48,932 nucleotides of DNA from Deltaproteobacteria bacterium. Lineage in GTDB: Bacteria; Desulfobacterota; Desulfobulbia; Desulfobulbales; VMSU01. The stretch is from positions 1 through 48,932 of the forward strand of contig JAJSAA010000179.1 in the NCBI GenBank assembly GCA_024274995.1. Reading direction: 5' to 3'. Positions 1 through 7,228 of the stretch are shown piece after piece (position 1 is the first letter of the stretch; each line of letters opens with the position of its first letter). Position numbers and translations under genes: made by a program. The notes under the pieces were generated by a model. It was not told the DNA's origin and ran no database searches. It saw only the letters and a program-made list of their open reading frames with translations.

Positions 1-57
1 GGTGATAAAATGTGGTGCTTCTGGGACAGTTATTTTGTAGCGGCTTCTACCCATCAT
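1..57 (-). CDS. REP-associated tyrosine transposase (RAYT/Y1), N-terminal fragment
   Basis: Only the first 19 codons are inside the window; the gene continues beyond base 1. The translation starts MMGRSRYKI and continues with a P-x-A-P-H-F-I-T pattern, which is the usual N-terminus of REP-associated tyrosine transposases (Y1/IS200-like HUH nucleases). A GGAGAG ribosome-binding site lies 4 nt before the first ATG. A REP-like hairpin sits 16 bp upstream, as expected for a REP/RAYT pair. The catalytic HUH and Tyr motifs are outside the window, so the call rests on the N-terminus and the hairpin. Confidence 0.6.
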   Translation of the reverse strand, partial: MMGRSRYKITVPEAPHFIT

Positions 58-72
58 TTAGCTCTCCGTGTA

Positions 73-98
73 CGTTCCCACGCGGGAGCGTGGGAACG
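73..98. repeat. REP-like palindrome (hairpin)
   Basis: Perfect 11-bp arms CGTTCCCACGC / GCGTGGGAACG enclose a GGGA loop. This GTTCCCACGC-type palindrome is a common REP sequence in proteobacteria and is the kind of substrate that RAYT transposases act on. It lies between the RAYT start and the first copy of the other dispersed repeat. Confidence 0.8.
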
Positions 99-122
99 AG
101 AAACCCCCTCCCTTTAGATTAT

Positions 123-179
123 ATTTTAGTAACTATTTAGGTGTGACTGTAAATTGCCCTAAAAGCTGAGCTGTAACTG
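123..179 (+). repeat. Dispersed intergenic repeat, copy A
   Basis: Begins GTAACTATTTAGGTGTGACT, continues GTAAATTGCCCTAAA, and ends GCTGTAACTG. It contains a 6-bp inverted pair (TTTAGG/CCTAAA) and is bracketed by direct GTAACT words. It is nearly identical to copies B and C in the opposite orientation. It lies just beyond the 3' end of the ArsR cassette. Confidence 0.85.
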
Positions 180-227
180 CTTATATATGTTTCAGATCGG
201 AGTCTGCGCCGCACCCCACTTATCTCT

Positions 228-497
228 TCATCCGCCCGGTATTTTTTCTTCCCGCTCCAATTTAGCCAGTATAAAATCAGCCCCCCGCTTTGAAAGACCC
301 AGAGTATTGGCAAGTTCTTCGGCTGTGCTTTGGGGGTGCTGCTTCAGGCAGGCTGCCACTTCGTACTCCAGCTCATCGAGCCAGCTTTCAAATAATACCA
401 GAATATCCGGGTCGGTGACCGCCATCAGCTGCTTGGACTGGGCTACCTTGTGTACCAGGTTTTGACACATATGTGTTGGGTCGACACCTTCGCCCAT
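228..497 (-). CDS. Small winged-helix-like protein of unknown function
   Basis: An 89-residue protein that I cannot assign to a named family. The C-terminal half (about residues 53-89) has the spacing of a helix-turn-helix: a S-T-A-E-E-L-A-N-T-L-G-L-S-K-R-G-A helix pair followed by a lysine/glutamate-rich helix and a short wing, so it may bind DNA. The N-terminal half is acidic and helical. It is the last of three minus-strand genes (ArsR, a 58-residue protein, this one) and starts 12 bp after its neighbour with no clear Shine-Dalgarno sequence, so it is probably translated from the same mRNA. Confidence 0.6.
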   Translation of the reverse strand: MGEGVDPTHMCQNLVHKVAQSKQLMAVTDPDILVLFESWLDELEYEVAACLKQHPQSTAEELANTLGLSKRGADFILAKLEREEKIPGG

Positions 498-509
498 ACA
501 TTCGGCAAG

Positions 510-686
510 TCAGAGATCCACCATGCTGGAAATCTTATCTCCACCCGCCTCATCAATTATATTAGTTACAAAACTTACCCTGGCTTCCTCATCAAGATGG
601 GTGAGGATTGTTTTGAGTTGCGGAGTTAAAGCCGCCAAGGCCTCGGCTGGTTCCATTGTCTCAAGAATTTGTTGTAGTTCCTTCAT
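510..686 (-). CDS. Small acidic protein in ArsR cassette (58 aa)
   Basis: An open frame of 58 codons starting MKELQQILETMEP and ending SSMVDL, preceded by AGGG nine bases before the ATG. It is rich in Glu/Ala/Leu and predicted helical, with no cysteines, signal peptide or recognised family. It starts about 20 bp after the ArsR stop and ends 12 bp before the next gene, which supports a three-gene operon. Function unknown; it may be a partner of one of the two DNA-binding-like proteins. Confidence 0.55.
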   Translation of the reverse strand: MKELQQILETMEPAEALAALTPQLKTILTHLDEEARVSFVTNIIDEAGGDKISSMVDL

Positions 687-706
687 TGTCTACCCTGTAA
701 AAAACG

Positions 707-1045
707 TTAAAATGCTTTTCTGCTGGCTAATAGTTCTGCCGCCAGGCTATTTAGGTTCGCAAGGATTGTTACTATGCGGTGATCTGCTAACTCGTAATAA
801 ATAAACGGGCCGCTCCTCTCAACCTTTACGAGCAGAGCCCGCTTGAGTTCTTTGAGGTGATGGGAGGCTAAGGGTTGTGAAATACCCATTTCCTCAACAA
901 TGCGGGAAACTGGCTTTTTACCCTTAGCCAGCACCATGATGATGCGTAGCCGATTTTCGTCACCCATGGCCTTGGCCAGAAAGGCCACAGCCTGCGGATC
1001 GGCATTCGTCAAATCATCAGGTTTAGTTTTTAGGTGTTTTTCCAT
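707..1045 (-). CDS. ArsR/SmtB-family transcriptional regulator
   Basis: A 112-residue winged-helix repressor. From the ATG at 1045 the protein has the typical ALGDENRLRII-like start (here KAMGDENRLRIIMVLA), a recognition helix ISQPLASHHLKELKRA, and a wing ending GPFIYYELADHR. The ELCVCDL-type cysteine site of metal sensors is absent, so the signal is probably not the classical arsenic/cadmium site. A longer reading would begin at a TTG at 1117, but that TTG is the first triplet of a TTGACA promoter box, so the 1045 start is preferred. It heads a small operon with two unknown proteins and is probably autoregulated. Confidence 0.85.
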   Translation of the reverse strand: MEKHLKTKPDDLTNADPQAVAFLAKAMGDENRLRIIMVLAKGKKPVSRIVEEMGISQPLASHHLKELKRALLVKVERSGPFIYYELADHRIVTILANLNSLAAELLASRKAF

Positions 1046-1083
1046 TAATCTTTCGAGGCTGCTCTTGATTGAATTATTGATTG

Positions 1084-1117
1084 TATATATAAATATATGT
1101 TTATGTTTTAATGTCAA
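1084..1117 (-). promoter_or_regulatory. Promoter and AT-rich operator of the ArsR cassette
   Basis: On the minus strand TTGACA (1112-1117) is followed by a very AT-rich stretch containing ATATAT-AA-ATATAT (1085-1098), an inverted repeat. ArsR-family repressors commonly bind AT-rich inverted repeats overlapping their own promoter. The -10 box is not clear-cut (ATTTAT or TTTATA at 17-18 bp). Confidence 0.45.
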
Positions 1118-1162
1118 TAAAAATTACAGGCCCTGGAAAAATGGGCGGGCGGTAAATAACAA

Positions 1163-1219
1163 TAGTTACAGCTCGGCGTTTAGGGCGATTTACAGTCACA
1201 CCTAAATAGTTACTAAAAT
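1163..1219 (-). repeat. Dispersed intergenic repeat, copy B
   Basis: Reverse-complement copy of the repeat at 123-179, differing at only a few bases over about 55. It touches the stop codon of the downstream gene at 1220. Together with copy A it forms an inverted pair about 1 kb apart around the ArsR cassette. Confidence 0.85.
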
Positions 1220-1942
1220 TTATAACATATTAATAAAATTAGAAAATAAAACGGCAAAATTTCGGGTGGTTTCAGAATGGAGTCTCTTCGCTTCAGCCAT
1301 AATAAAAGCCTGATCGATTCCATTGGGGGCCGCTGATGATAACCATTTCTGATCTTTGGTTAAATATTTTTTTACCTCTCGGGGGGCTGCCGCATTATTA
1401 ATGAATTGCAATCCCGTAATATAGGGGCGGCCCGGTACGGAAACGGCTTCAAACTGGCAGTCTACAGAGGTAGCCAGAATGTCAAAATTATGGGGTATGG
1501 GCGGCATTATGGCCTGATTATGCCATTTAAAAACAGGTAGACTGGCTGGAATATTTTTAAAAATTGGATGCTCCCGGCCTCTATGGGTAAGATAGCTGGT
1601 GGTGAAGCCGATACTGGCGCAATAGTTGGCGCTGACGACCGCCCCCTGGTTTTGAGCCAGGAGATGAAGTCCCTGGCCGATCCCCAAATAAGGCCGGTCT
1701 TCGTTAAGCGCCTTGTGAATGGTTTTCTTTTGCTCCAGGAAGGAGGCGTAATTTTTGTCATCAGGACACGGTAAATTGCCGTCCAGGACGACTATGCCGT
1801 CGTATTTTGCTAAGGGGGGGATGGATTGCCGCCAAAGTTTTACGATATTCAGTTTAACTTTAAACCGTTTAGCGGTTTCGGTAATAATCTTGCCCGGCCT
1901 TTTATATAAGGTGCGCTGGAGAATAATAAGGTGTTTTGCCAT
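1220..1942 (-). CDS. Class I glutamine amidotransferase-like protein lacking the catalytic triad
   Basis: 240 residues with the overall pattern of a stand-alone class I GATase (GMP-synthase-like): YDGIVVLDG near residue 47, PYLGIGQGLHLLA near 84, FKWHNQA near 138 and ITGLQF near 175. The family motif G-I-C-x-G-H/A-Q carries the nucleophilic Cys; here position 89 is Gly. The histidine and glutamate of the terminal HPE motif are Ile181 and Asn183. With all three catalytic residues replaced it cannot be a normal glutaminase. The frame is intact, so it is either a pseudoenzyme with a binding role or a recently inactivated gene. It is bounded by repeat copies B and C. Confidence 0.75.
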   Translation of the reverse strand: MAKHLIILQRTLYKRPGKIITETAKRFKVKLNIVKLWRQSIPPLAKYDGIVVLDGNLPCPDDKNYASFLEQKKTIHKALNEDRPYLGIGQGLHLLAQNQGAVVSANYCASIGFTTSYLTHRGREHPIFKNIPASLPVFKWHNQAIMPPIPHNFDILATSVDCQFEAVSVPGRPYITGLQFINNAAAPREVKKYLTKDQKWLSSAAPNGIDQAFIMAEAKRLHSETTRNFAVLFSNFINML

Positions 1943-2066
1943 GTCAGGTCAAATTGTTGCACAAAAAGCCGCGCGGCAGAGTTGGTGAATCCCGCCCTGA
2001 TCCGCGCGGGATGGCATAGGTTGAGATTAAAAAATTGGTAACTGTTTAGCTGCATCCATATTTGTC

Positions 2067-2114
2067 CAATTATGGCTTCTTAAGTAGCACAAGTACGCTG
2101 CGAAGCCATAATTG
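2067..2114. repeat. Inverted repeat, 13-bp perfect arms
   Basis: CAATTATGGCTTC (2067-2079) and GAAGCCATAATTG (2102-2114) are separated by 22 nt. It lies upstream of the GATase-like gene and downstream of amt. It has no T-run, so its role is unclear: a cruciform or mobile-element relic, or a protein-binding site. Confidence 0.6.
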
Positions 2115-2155
2115 AACAGGTAAGCGCAGACACCGAATCTGAAGCACATCTAAAC

Positions 2156-2207
2156 CAGTTACAGTCCTGAGTTTAGGGCAATTTACAGTCACACCTAAAT
2201 AGTTACA
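2156..2207 (-). repeat. Dispersed intergenic repeat, copy C
   Basis: Third near-identical copy, in the same orientation as copy B; the last 10 bases vary (CTCAGGACTGTAACTG). It lies between the GATase-like gene and the amt terminator. Confidence 0.85.
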
Positions 2208-2250
2208 AAAAATGTAACTATTCAGCAGCACCCTATATGCTGCTGAATAG
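2208..2250 (-). terminator. Rho-independent terminator of glnK-amt
   Basis: A perfect 13-bp stem (CTATTCAGCAGCA / TGCTGCTGAATAG) with a 7-nt loop lies 13 bp past the amt stop codon. On the minus strand it is followed by TTACATTTTTT. The stem contains the GTAACTATTCAG word seen in other intergenic regions. Confidence 0.75.
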
Positions 2251-2263
2251 CCAGGTTTTCTGT

Positions 2264-3886
2264 TTAATTTCCCTCCAGATAGGCAGGTTTTACATTGAAC
2301 TCCGGATAGGCGGAAACCGCGATTTCGTTTTGATCCAGTCCGCTGATTTCTACCTCTTTGGAGACCCTGAGTGGAACAACCTTGTCCAGCAGTGTGAAGA
2401 AGACATACATCACCACAAAGACAAAGACGAAATTAGTGACGATTCCCACCACTTGGGCTATGAACTGCGAGGTGTTGCCGTAAAAAAGCCCTCTGACTGT
2501 GCCGCTGACCCCATTGACTCCATCACCGTAAGTTCCATCGGCAAAAAGCCCCAGGGAGAGGAGTCCCCAAGCTCCGTTGACCCCATGGACAGAAATGGCA
2601 CCCACCGGATCATCGATTTTTAAAACACGTTCGACAAAAAATACGCTGATACAGAGCAGAACACCAGCAATGGCACCGATGCCGACGGCGGCCACCGAAT
2701 TCACGTAGGCGCAGGGTGCGGTTATGGCAACGAGTCCAGCCAGCAGGCCGTTGGCCGACATGGAGACATCAGGCTTACCGTAGAATCTCCACATATAGAA
2801 CATGGCAAAAAGTGCTCCGGAGGCGGATGCCAGCATAGTGTTGGTGGCGATGATACCGATTCGCAGATCTCCGCCGGCCAGGGTTGAGCCAGCGTTAAAT
2901 CCGAACCAGCCGAAGGCGAGAATAAAACAGCCGGTAATGGCCATGGGAATGTGATGCCCCGGAATGGCACGTGGTTTTCCATCCTTGTCGAATTTCCCGA
3001 TTCGCGGCCCAAGGATTATGGCCCCGACGAGCGCCGCCACGCCGCCGGTCATATGGACAACAGATGAGCCGGCAAAGTCCAGTGTTCCGTGGCCGAGCCC
3101 GAAATTAGTTCCCAGCTGTGACAGCCAGCCACCGCCCCATACCCAGTTTCCGTAAAGCGGGTAGACAAACATGGCGATGAAAAAGCCGTAAAAGACAAAG
3201 GATTTGAATGTCCAGCGTTCCGCCATGGAGCCAGTGGGGATTGTGGCGGTGGTATCCATGAAAACCATCTGGAAGAGAAAGAGAGAAAATATAGAAACAT
3301 CATAGGCGTTGCCGGAAAGGAAAAATCCATTTGTCCCGAACAGGCCGAAATCCTTGCCAAAAAGGTGGATGGCGAATTCTCCGTTCAATAATCCTGTTCC
3401 GCCGCCGAGGGTGGCGATATTGCCCACGCCGCCCATCTGGATGGCAAAACCGCATATCCAGTAACCGAGCATCCCTATGCCGTAGATCATCATGTTCATG
3501 GCCATGGTATGTCCGGCATTCTTGGCCTGTGTGAAGCCGGTTTCTGCCAGGGCGAAACCGGCCTGCATAAACATAACGAGAAAACCACAAAGCAGAGTCC
3601 ACATAAAATTGATGGCAATCCGGTTATGGCCAATGACATCTGCCAGTTTTACTGCCAGGGGCTCGGTTTTCGCCATCTGTGTCATATCCTGCTTTGTGGG
3701 GGCGTTAGCAGTAGCGCCAATCACGTCCGCTGCACCGCCGGTATTCGCTCCCGAGGGATCCGGCATCAGTACCGCCGGAGCCGTTGGCTGGGAAGAGGCC
3801 CCCGGCATCTCATAGCCGGCGGCGTAGACCGTGCCCGCCATAAACAGAAATATTCCAAGGCATAATACACTTAGCAATTGCTTCAT
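2264..3886 (-). CDS. amt: Ammonium transporter Amt with cleavable N-terminal signal
   Basis: An inner-membrane Amt/MEP/Rh channel of 540 residues that conducts ammonium. The start at 3886 is chosen because it has GGAG 8 nt upstream and gives a signal peptide (MKQLLSVLCLGIFLFMAG, cleavage near YAA). A Pro/Gly/Ala-rich linker of about 60 residues follows before the first channel helix (NFMWTLLCGFLVMFMQAGFA). The family motifs DFAGSSVVHMTGG and HGVNGAWGLLSLG carry the two pore histidines. It follows glnK, whose trimeric product is known in this family to block the pore under nitrogen sufficiency. The exported N-terminus with long linker is longer than in E. coli AmtB. Confidence 0.95.
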   Translation of the reverse strand: MKQLLSVLCLGIFLFMAGTVYAAGYEMPGASSQPTAPAVLMPDPSGANTGGAADVIGATANAPTKQDMTQMAKTEPLAVKLADVIGHNRIAINFMWTLLCGFLVMFMQAGFALAETGFTQAKNAGHTMAMNMMIYGIGMLGYWICGFAIQMGGVGNIATLGGGTGLLNGEFAIHLFGKDFGLFGTNGFFLSGNAYDVSIFSLFLFQMVFMDTTATIPTGSMAERWTFKSFVFYGFFIAMFVYPLYGNWVWGGGWLSQLGTNFGLGHGTLDFAGSSVVHMTGGVAALVGAIILGPRIGKFDKDGKPRAIPGHHIPMAITGCFILAFGWFGFNAGSTLAGGDLRIGIIATNTMLASASGALFAMFYMWRFYGKPDVSMSANGLLAGLVAITAPCAYVNSVAAVGIGAIAGVLLCISVFFVERVLKIDDPVGAISVHGVNGAWGLLSLGLFADGTYGDGVNGVSGTVRGLFYGNTSQFIAQVVGIVTNFVFVFVVMYVFFTLLDKVVPLRVSKEVEISGLDQNEIAVSAYPEFNVKPAYLEGN

Positions 3887-4065
3887 TTCATTTCTCCAAT
3901 TTGTGCTTTTGCCCCATTTCGGCCTATTCCGCTCGAGTCGTCTCTGGACGAAAAACATATATTTATTGCTTCGGTATTGGACACAAGTACCGAAGTCGTG
4001 TTCTCAACCGCCCGTGGGGCTGATGAGGCTGAAAATACTGCCGTTGATAATAATATGTTGCGCAT
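3883..4065 (-). CDS. Possible 60-residue ORF between glnK and amt
   Basis: The frame starts MRNILLSTAVFSAS, has AGGGAAACAAA before its ATG, and its TGA overlaps the amt ATG (ATGA), the usual sign of translational coupling. There is no recognised domain; the product is Ser/Asn-rich with one cysteine. It could be a leader peptide controlling amt translation, or chance. It is listed because the RBS and the stop-start overlap both fit. Confidence 0.3.
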   Translation of the reverse strand: MRNILLSTAVFSASSAPRAVENTTSVLVSNTEAINICFSSRDDSSGIGRNGAKAQIGEMK

Positions 4066-4093
4066 TTTGTTTCCCTTATAAGATGATTTTTTT

Positions 4094-4173
4094 GGTAACT
4101 ATTCAGCGAAGGTTGCAAATTACCCTTAACTCGTAACCGTAACTGTTTAGATGGGGTACAGCTGAATAGTTAT
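4094..4173. repeat. Diverged dispersed repeat, copy D, with imperfect hairpin
   Basis: GTAACTATTCAG at 4095 is followed by a weaker match to the core (GCAAATTACCCTTAAC) and a closing GTAACTGTTTAG. A reverse GCTGAATAGTTAT at 4161-4173 can pair with GTAACTGTTTAG, making an imperfect stem just past the glnK stop. It may attenuate transcription between glnK and amt. Confidence 0.5.
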
Positions 4174-4185
4174 ATTTTTGGGTAA

Positions 4186-4524
4186 TTAGATTGCCTCTTT
4201 ATCCCGTTCCCCGGTGCGTATTCGGAGAACAGTTTCCACTGGCAGCACAAAAATTTTACCGTCGCCGATTTTACCCGTTCTGACACTTGCTATAATGGCC
4301 TCAACCACCTGCCCGGTAATTTCCTCCGGCACTACCAGCTCCACCTTGATTTTGGGGATGAAGTCAACTACATACTCCGCGCCTCGATATATCTCTGTGT
4401 GCCCTTTCTGGCGCCCGAATCCCTTTACCTCGGAAATCGTCATCCCGTTTATCTGCAACTCTGATAATGCCTCTTTCAATTCATCGAGCTTAAAGGGTTT
4501 GATTATTGCCTCGATCTTTCTCAT
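4186..4524 (-). CDS. glnK: Nitrogen regulatory protein PII
   Basis: A 112-residue PII signal protein. The start at 4524 follows AAAGGAG and gives the family N-terminus MRKIEAIIKPFKLDELKEAL. The T-loop holds the conserved Tyr51 (RGAEYVVDF), and the C-terminal signature VRTGKIGDGKIFVLPVE matches the family. PII proteins sense ATP/ADP and 2-oxoglutarate and control ammonium uptake and glutamine synthetase. It is the first gene of glnK-amt, so it is called GlnK rather than GlnB. A sigma-54-type promoter precedes it. Confidence 0.95.
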   Translation of the reverse strand: MRKIEAIIKPFKLDELKEALSELQINGMTISEVKGFGRQKGHTEIYRGAEYVVDFIPKIKVELVVPEEITGQVVEAIIASVRTGKIGDGKIFVLPVETVLRIRTGERDKEAI

Positions 4525-4647
4525 GGTTTTCTCCTTTGTTGCATGACGACGATACCACTGTGAAGGATTAGCGGTGCCGCTGTTACGCGACAGATATTTT
4601 ATGACTGCTCTTGCTCGTACGCCGGTGAAATCATGATTTTTTAGGTC

Positions 4648-4664
4648 AAGCATGCAGTGTGCCA
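4648..4664 (-). promoter_or_regulatory. Sigma-54 promoter of glnK-amt
   Basis: On the minus strand TGGCAC (4659-4664) is followed by ACTGC and ATGCT, giving the GG-N10-GC spacing with GC at 4650-4651. The -24 box is a perfect match and the -12 box near-perfect. It lies about 125 bp before the glnK ATG, the expected place for a nitrogen-regulated, NtrC-dependent unit. Confidence 0.75.
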
Positions 4665-5131
4665 GGGTGTGAAATTATATTAAGGTTATATCGTTACTAT
4701 TTGTTTTTAATGATAAAAAAACTTGTGTTATGAGTTTGTGGCGGGCTTTGTTTGGGAGATTGTGGAAAATCTTAATACATTTGTGTGGATAATGTATTTG
4801 GTATGTTTCAAAAATGTAGACATGTGGGGTGAGGAAAGAACAATATGTGAGTTTTCTGACCTTGGTTAACTTGCTGGAGTAGCGGTGTTATTTCGCTATT
4901 TGATGTGCCTGAGCGGGGGGGAGGGATACTTGAGGTGATAAATTACAAAAGTGTCTAAAAAATTCCAGGAAATTCCCGGTAGATCTTGGGTTTGATTTTT
5001 TAGAGGTCTAAAGCAGGGAACACTACCGCCCTTAGAGTGGTAGGTCAGCCTTGCTGTATATCGGAGTCTCGCAGACTCGCTTACCTGGGGGAGTTAAGTG
5101 CGTACAGCAGGGTGTTCATGGAGCGCTTACG
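4665..5131. other. Long intergenic region between glnK promoter and TPR gene
   Basis: No supported gene. The left part is AT-rich and would carry activator sites for glnK-amt. The right part (about 5036-5115) is structured: GAGTCT-CGC-AGACTC at 5063-5077 nests inside CCTTGCTGTA...TACAGCAGGG arms. It also holds a TCGGAGTCTC...CTTACCTG word that recurs at 12923-12952. The structure follows the stop of the TPR gene and may end that transcript, though no T-run is present. Confidence 0.5.
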
Positions 5132-7225
5132 TTATTTCCCCATTCTCCGCACCGTCATGATTAAGGCCAGCAGTGGAGCGGCAAAGGCGAGAATAATTAC
5201 CTCGGCTTTTTTTAGAAACAGGGGATCGGAGAGCAGACTGGCCAGGCCTTTCATGGAGGATGACTCTGGTAGAAGTCCGGCAATAAAGACAATCATCAGG
5301 GCAACAGCGGCCAGCGCCAATTCTGCCACTACCAGTTTTTTGCCGAACACCAGCCCCCCGGAGAAGATAATATTAAGCCAGGTCATCCGCCTGTACATTG
5401 GCTCAAGCCCTTTTATGGCCTCTTTGACTTCAGCCAATAAGTCAACGGCCTGCCTGTAGGGCTCGGCCTGATTCCTTTTTGCCAGTTTGATAATTGTATT
5501 AATTTTTTTCTTAATGGGCAGCAACTGGCGGTGGAATTTTTTAAAAAAACTGGGAAATTGATATGAAAGCCAGAAATTATAATAGCCCTTCCAGCGTGTC
5601 ATCTCTTGATTGGCCTGGTCATAGAGTTTGTTTAACTTGTTTTCCCGCAGTTGGCGGCCGGCGGCATAGAGCCCCTTGGCCCTTGAGGCCGTATCGAGAC
5701 AGTCAAAATAGCTGCCCCTGAGCATCATTTTTTCCAGATTGGCCAGGGTCTGAATATTTACTTTCATCTCTTTATCTTCTTTTTCAAACCAGCCAGCCAG
5801 GTCGTTAATTTCCTCTCTGGCTCTAATTAAATTCTCGTTGGCGGCGCTGGCAATAGTCTGATATTGGGCTTGGAGGATATCCTCCACCTTGGTCTGAATA
5901 TGAATCAATTCTGGATCCATCATAATAATCATATACAGCCGCCGTTGATCAACCATCAATGAACGGAGGAGCTGAAAGGCCTGCTCCTTGAAATTACCTT
6001 TGACCTCAAGCTGCACCTTGCGGTAGAGAAGATCCTGGCAGTCAGCCCTGATGGTAAAGGCGTTTTTGATTAAATCACGCGCCTTCCAGTTTTCATCGTT
6101 AAGATCATAATATCTCGACAAAAGAAGCGATATATAAATACGCTCCTTTTCGGCAATAGCAAAATTGGAGGCCAGCTCAAGATAATTACGCATATCAGCG
6201 AGACGCCCCCTTTCCAGAGCCAGAAAGGCCTGGCCCAGTACGGCGTAAAATCGTTTGGGGGCCTTGTGATTACACTCCCGCAGGAGTAATTCCTCGGCCC
6301 GGCCATACTCTTTGACCCGCAGACAATCAAAACCGAGCTGGAGATTATTATTATCAAGATTGATTTTATCCGTCTTAAACACAGACTCCCATTTGTTATA
6401 GATGCTGAAGGTGATATTCCATAAAAAACGAGGCTGATATACCCGGTTTATATCAAGGAAAGCAATATATACCGAGAGTGGTGGGTTCCTGCGGATCTGG
6501 GATACGCTGATACCGGCGGCCAGGGTATGGGCCATTTTCTGCGGTTCGGCAAAGACCTTTTTGTAGAGGATATTTATTTGCTTAAAGGGCAGATAGCCAA
6601 TTTCCTGTAGCCCGTTATGCGCCATTTTTAAGGTCTTGGCCGGACAGTGGGCGGGAAGGTGCCAACGCATACCGCAATAAAAACAGGGGTGGCCGCTGCC
6701 AGCGAGGGGGAGATCTCGAAAGGCAAGTATTTGGCGGGCGCTGATCTTGCCTTGCTCGGGGAAGACCAGCGCCGTCAGACCGCCGCCCTCACTTTTCAGT
6801 TTGCAAGCCGGGCATTGGCGGCGGGCCAGTAATAATTCAAGCTGATTTTTCAGGGCTCTGGTGACATAAATCGTCTCCGGATTTAGTATATCCCAATACT
6901 CATCATCCTGGGAAAGCAGGGTCGGCCTTGAATCAAGCGGGGAAACAAGGTGCATAACGCATTTAAGCGGTAAGGATTCGCCGCTTAAAGTTTTGTGGTC
7001 ATGGTGTAATTTAACAAAGGCACCCAGTACGGCCTTCAGGGCAGCGGTTGGGTTGGGGAAGGAGAAGAGGAGCAGTTCGGCCGAGGTATCAGGCGCCTCA
7101 AAACCACTTTCTTTGAGGAGATTGTTGAGCTGGCTAATAAAGGCGGGCCAAGCCGCTGCCAACAGTTTGGCTCCCTGGTAGGGCATGGGCATGATGGCGG
7201 CCAGGATGAGATTTTCTTGCGCCAT
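5132..7225 (-). CDS. TPR membrane protein with CCHC zinc knuckle
   Basis: 697 residues, function unknown. About residues 1-130 resemble in outline a degenerate class III cyclase-like or sensory fold (inference). CPAC at 138-141 is followed by C-x2-C-x4-H-x4-C at 181-194, the exact spacing of a CCHC zinc knuckle. Residues about 270-430 are helical TPR-like repeats, about 430-620 long charged helices, and two hydrophobic segments near 640-661 and 678-696 would anchor the C-terminus in the inner membrane. It starts 3 bp after the response regulator/TPR gene and closes the guaBA-two-component unit, so it is a plausible output of that system. Confidence 0.75.
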   Translation of the reverse strand: MAQENLILAAIMPMPYQGAKLLAAAWPAFISQLNNLLKESGFEAPDTSAELLLFSFPNPTAALKAVLGAFVKLHHDHKTLSGESLPLKCVMHLVSPLDSRPTLLSQDDEYWDILNPETIYVTRALKNQLELLLARRQCPACKLKSEGGGLTALVFPEQGKISARQILAFRDLPLAGSGHPCFYCGMRWHLPAHCPAKTLKMAHNGLQEIGYLPFKQINILYKKVFAEPQKMAHTLAAGISVSQIRRNPPLSVYIAFLDINRVYQPRFLWNITFSIYNKWESVFKTDKINLDNNNLQLGFDCLRVKEYGRAEELLLRECNHKAPKRFYAVLGQAFLALERGRLADMRNYLELASNFAIAEKERIYISLLLSRYYDLNDENWKARDLIKNAFTIRADCQDLLYRKVQLEVKGNFKEQAFQLLRSLMVDQRRLYMIIMMDPELIHIQTKVEDILQAQYQTIASAANENLIRAREEINDLAGWFEKEDKEMKVNIQTLANLEKMMLRGSYFDCLDTASRAKGLYAAGRQLRENKLNKLYDQANQEMTRWKGYYNFWLSYQFPSFFKKFHRQLLPIKKKINTIIKLAKRNQAEPYRQAVDLLAEVKEAIKGLEPMYRRMTWLNIIFSGGLVFGKKLVVAELALAAVALMIVFIAGLLPESSSMKGLASLLSDPLFLKKAEVIILAFAAPLLALIMTVRRMGK

Positions 7226-7228
7226 GAC

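Noticed and set aside
1046..1117. Longer N-terminus for the ArsR regulator
   Set aside because: Its TTG start is part of a TTGACA promoter box and the added residues are not family-like.
123..2207. Repeat copies A-C as a CRISPR array
   Set aside because: Spacing is about 1 kb with genes between, orientation is mixed, and no cas genes are present.
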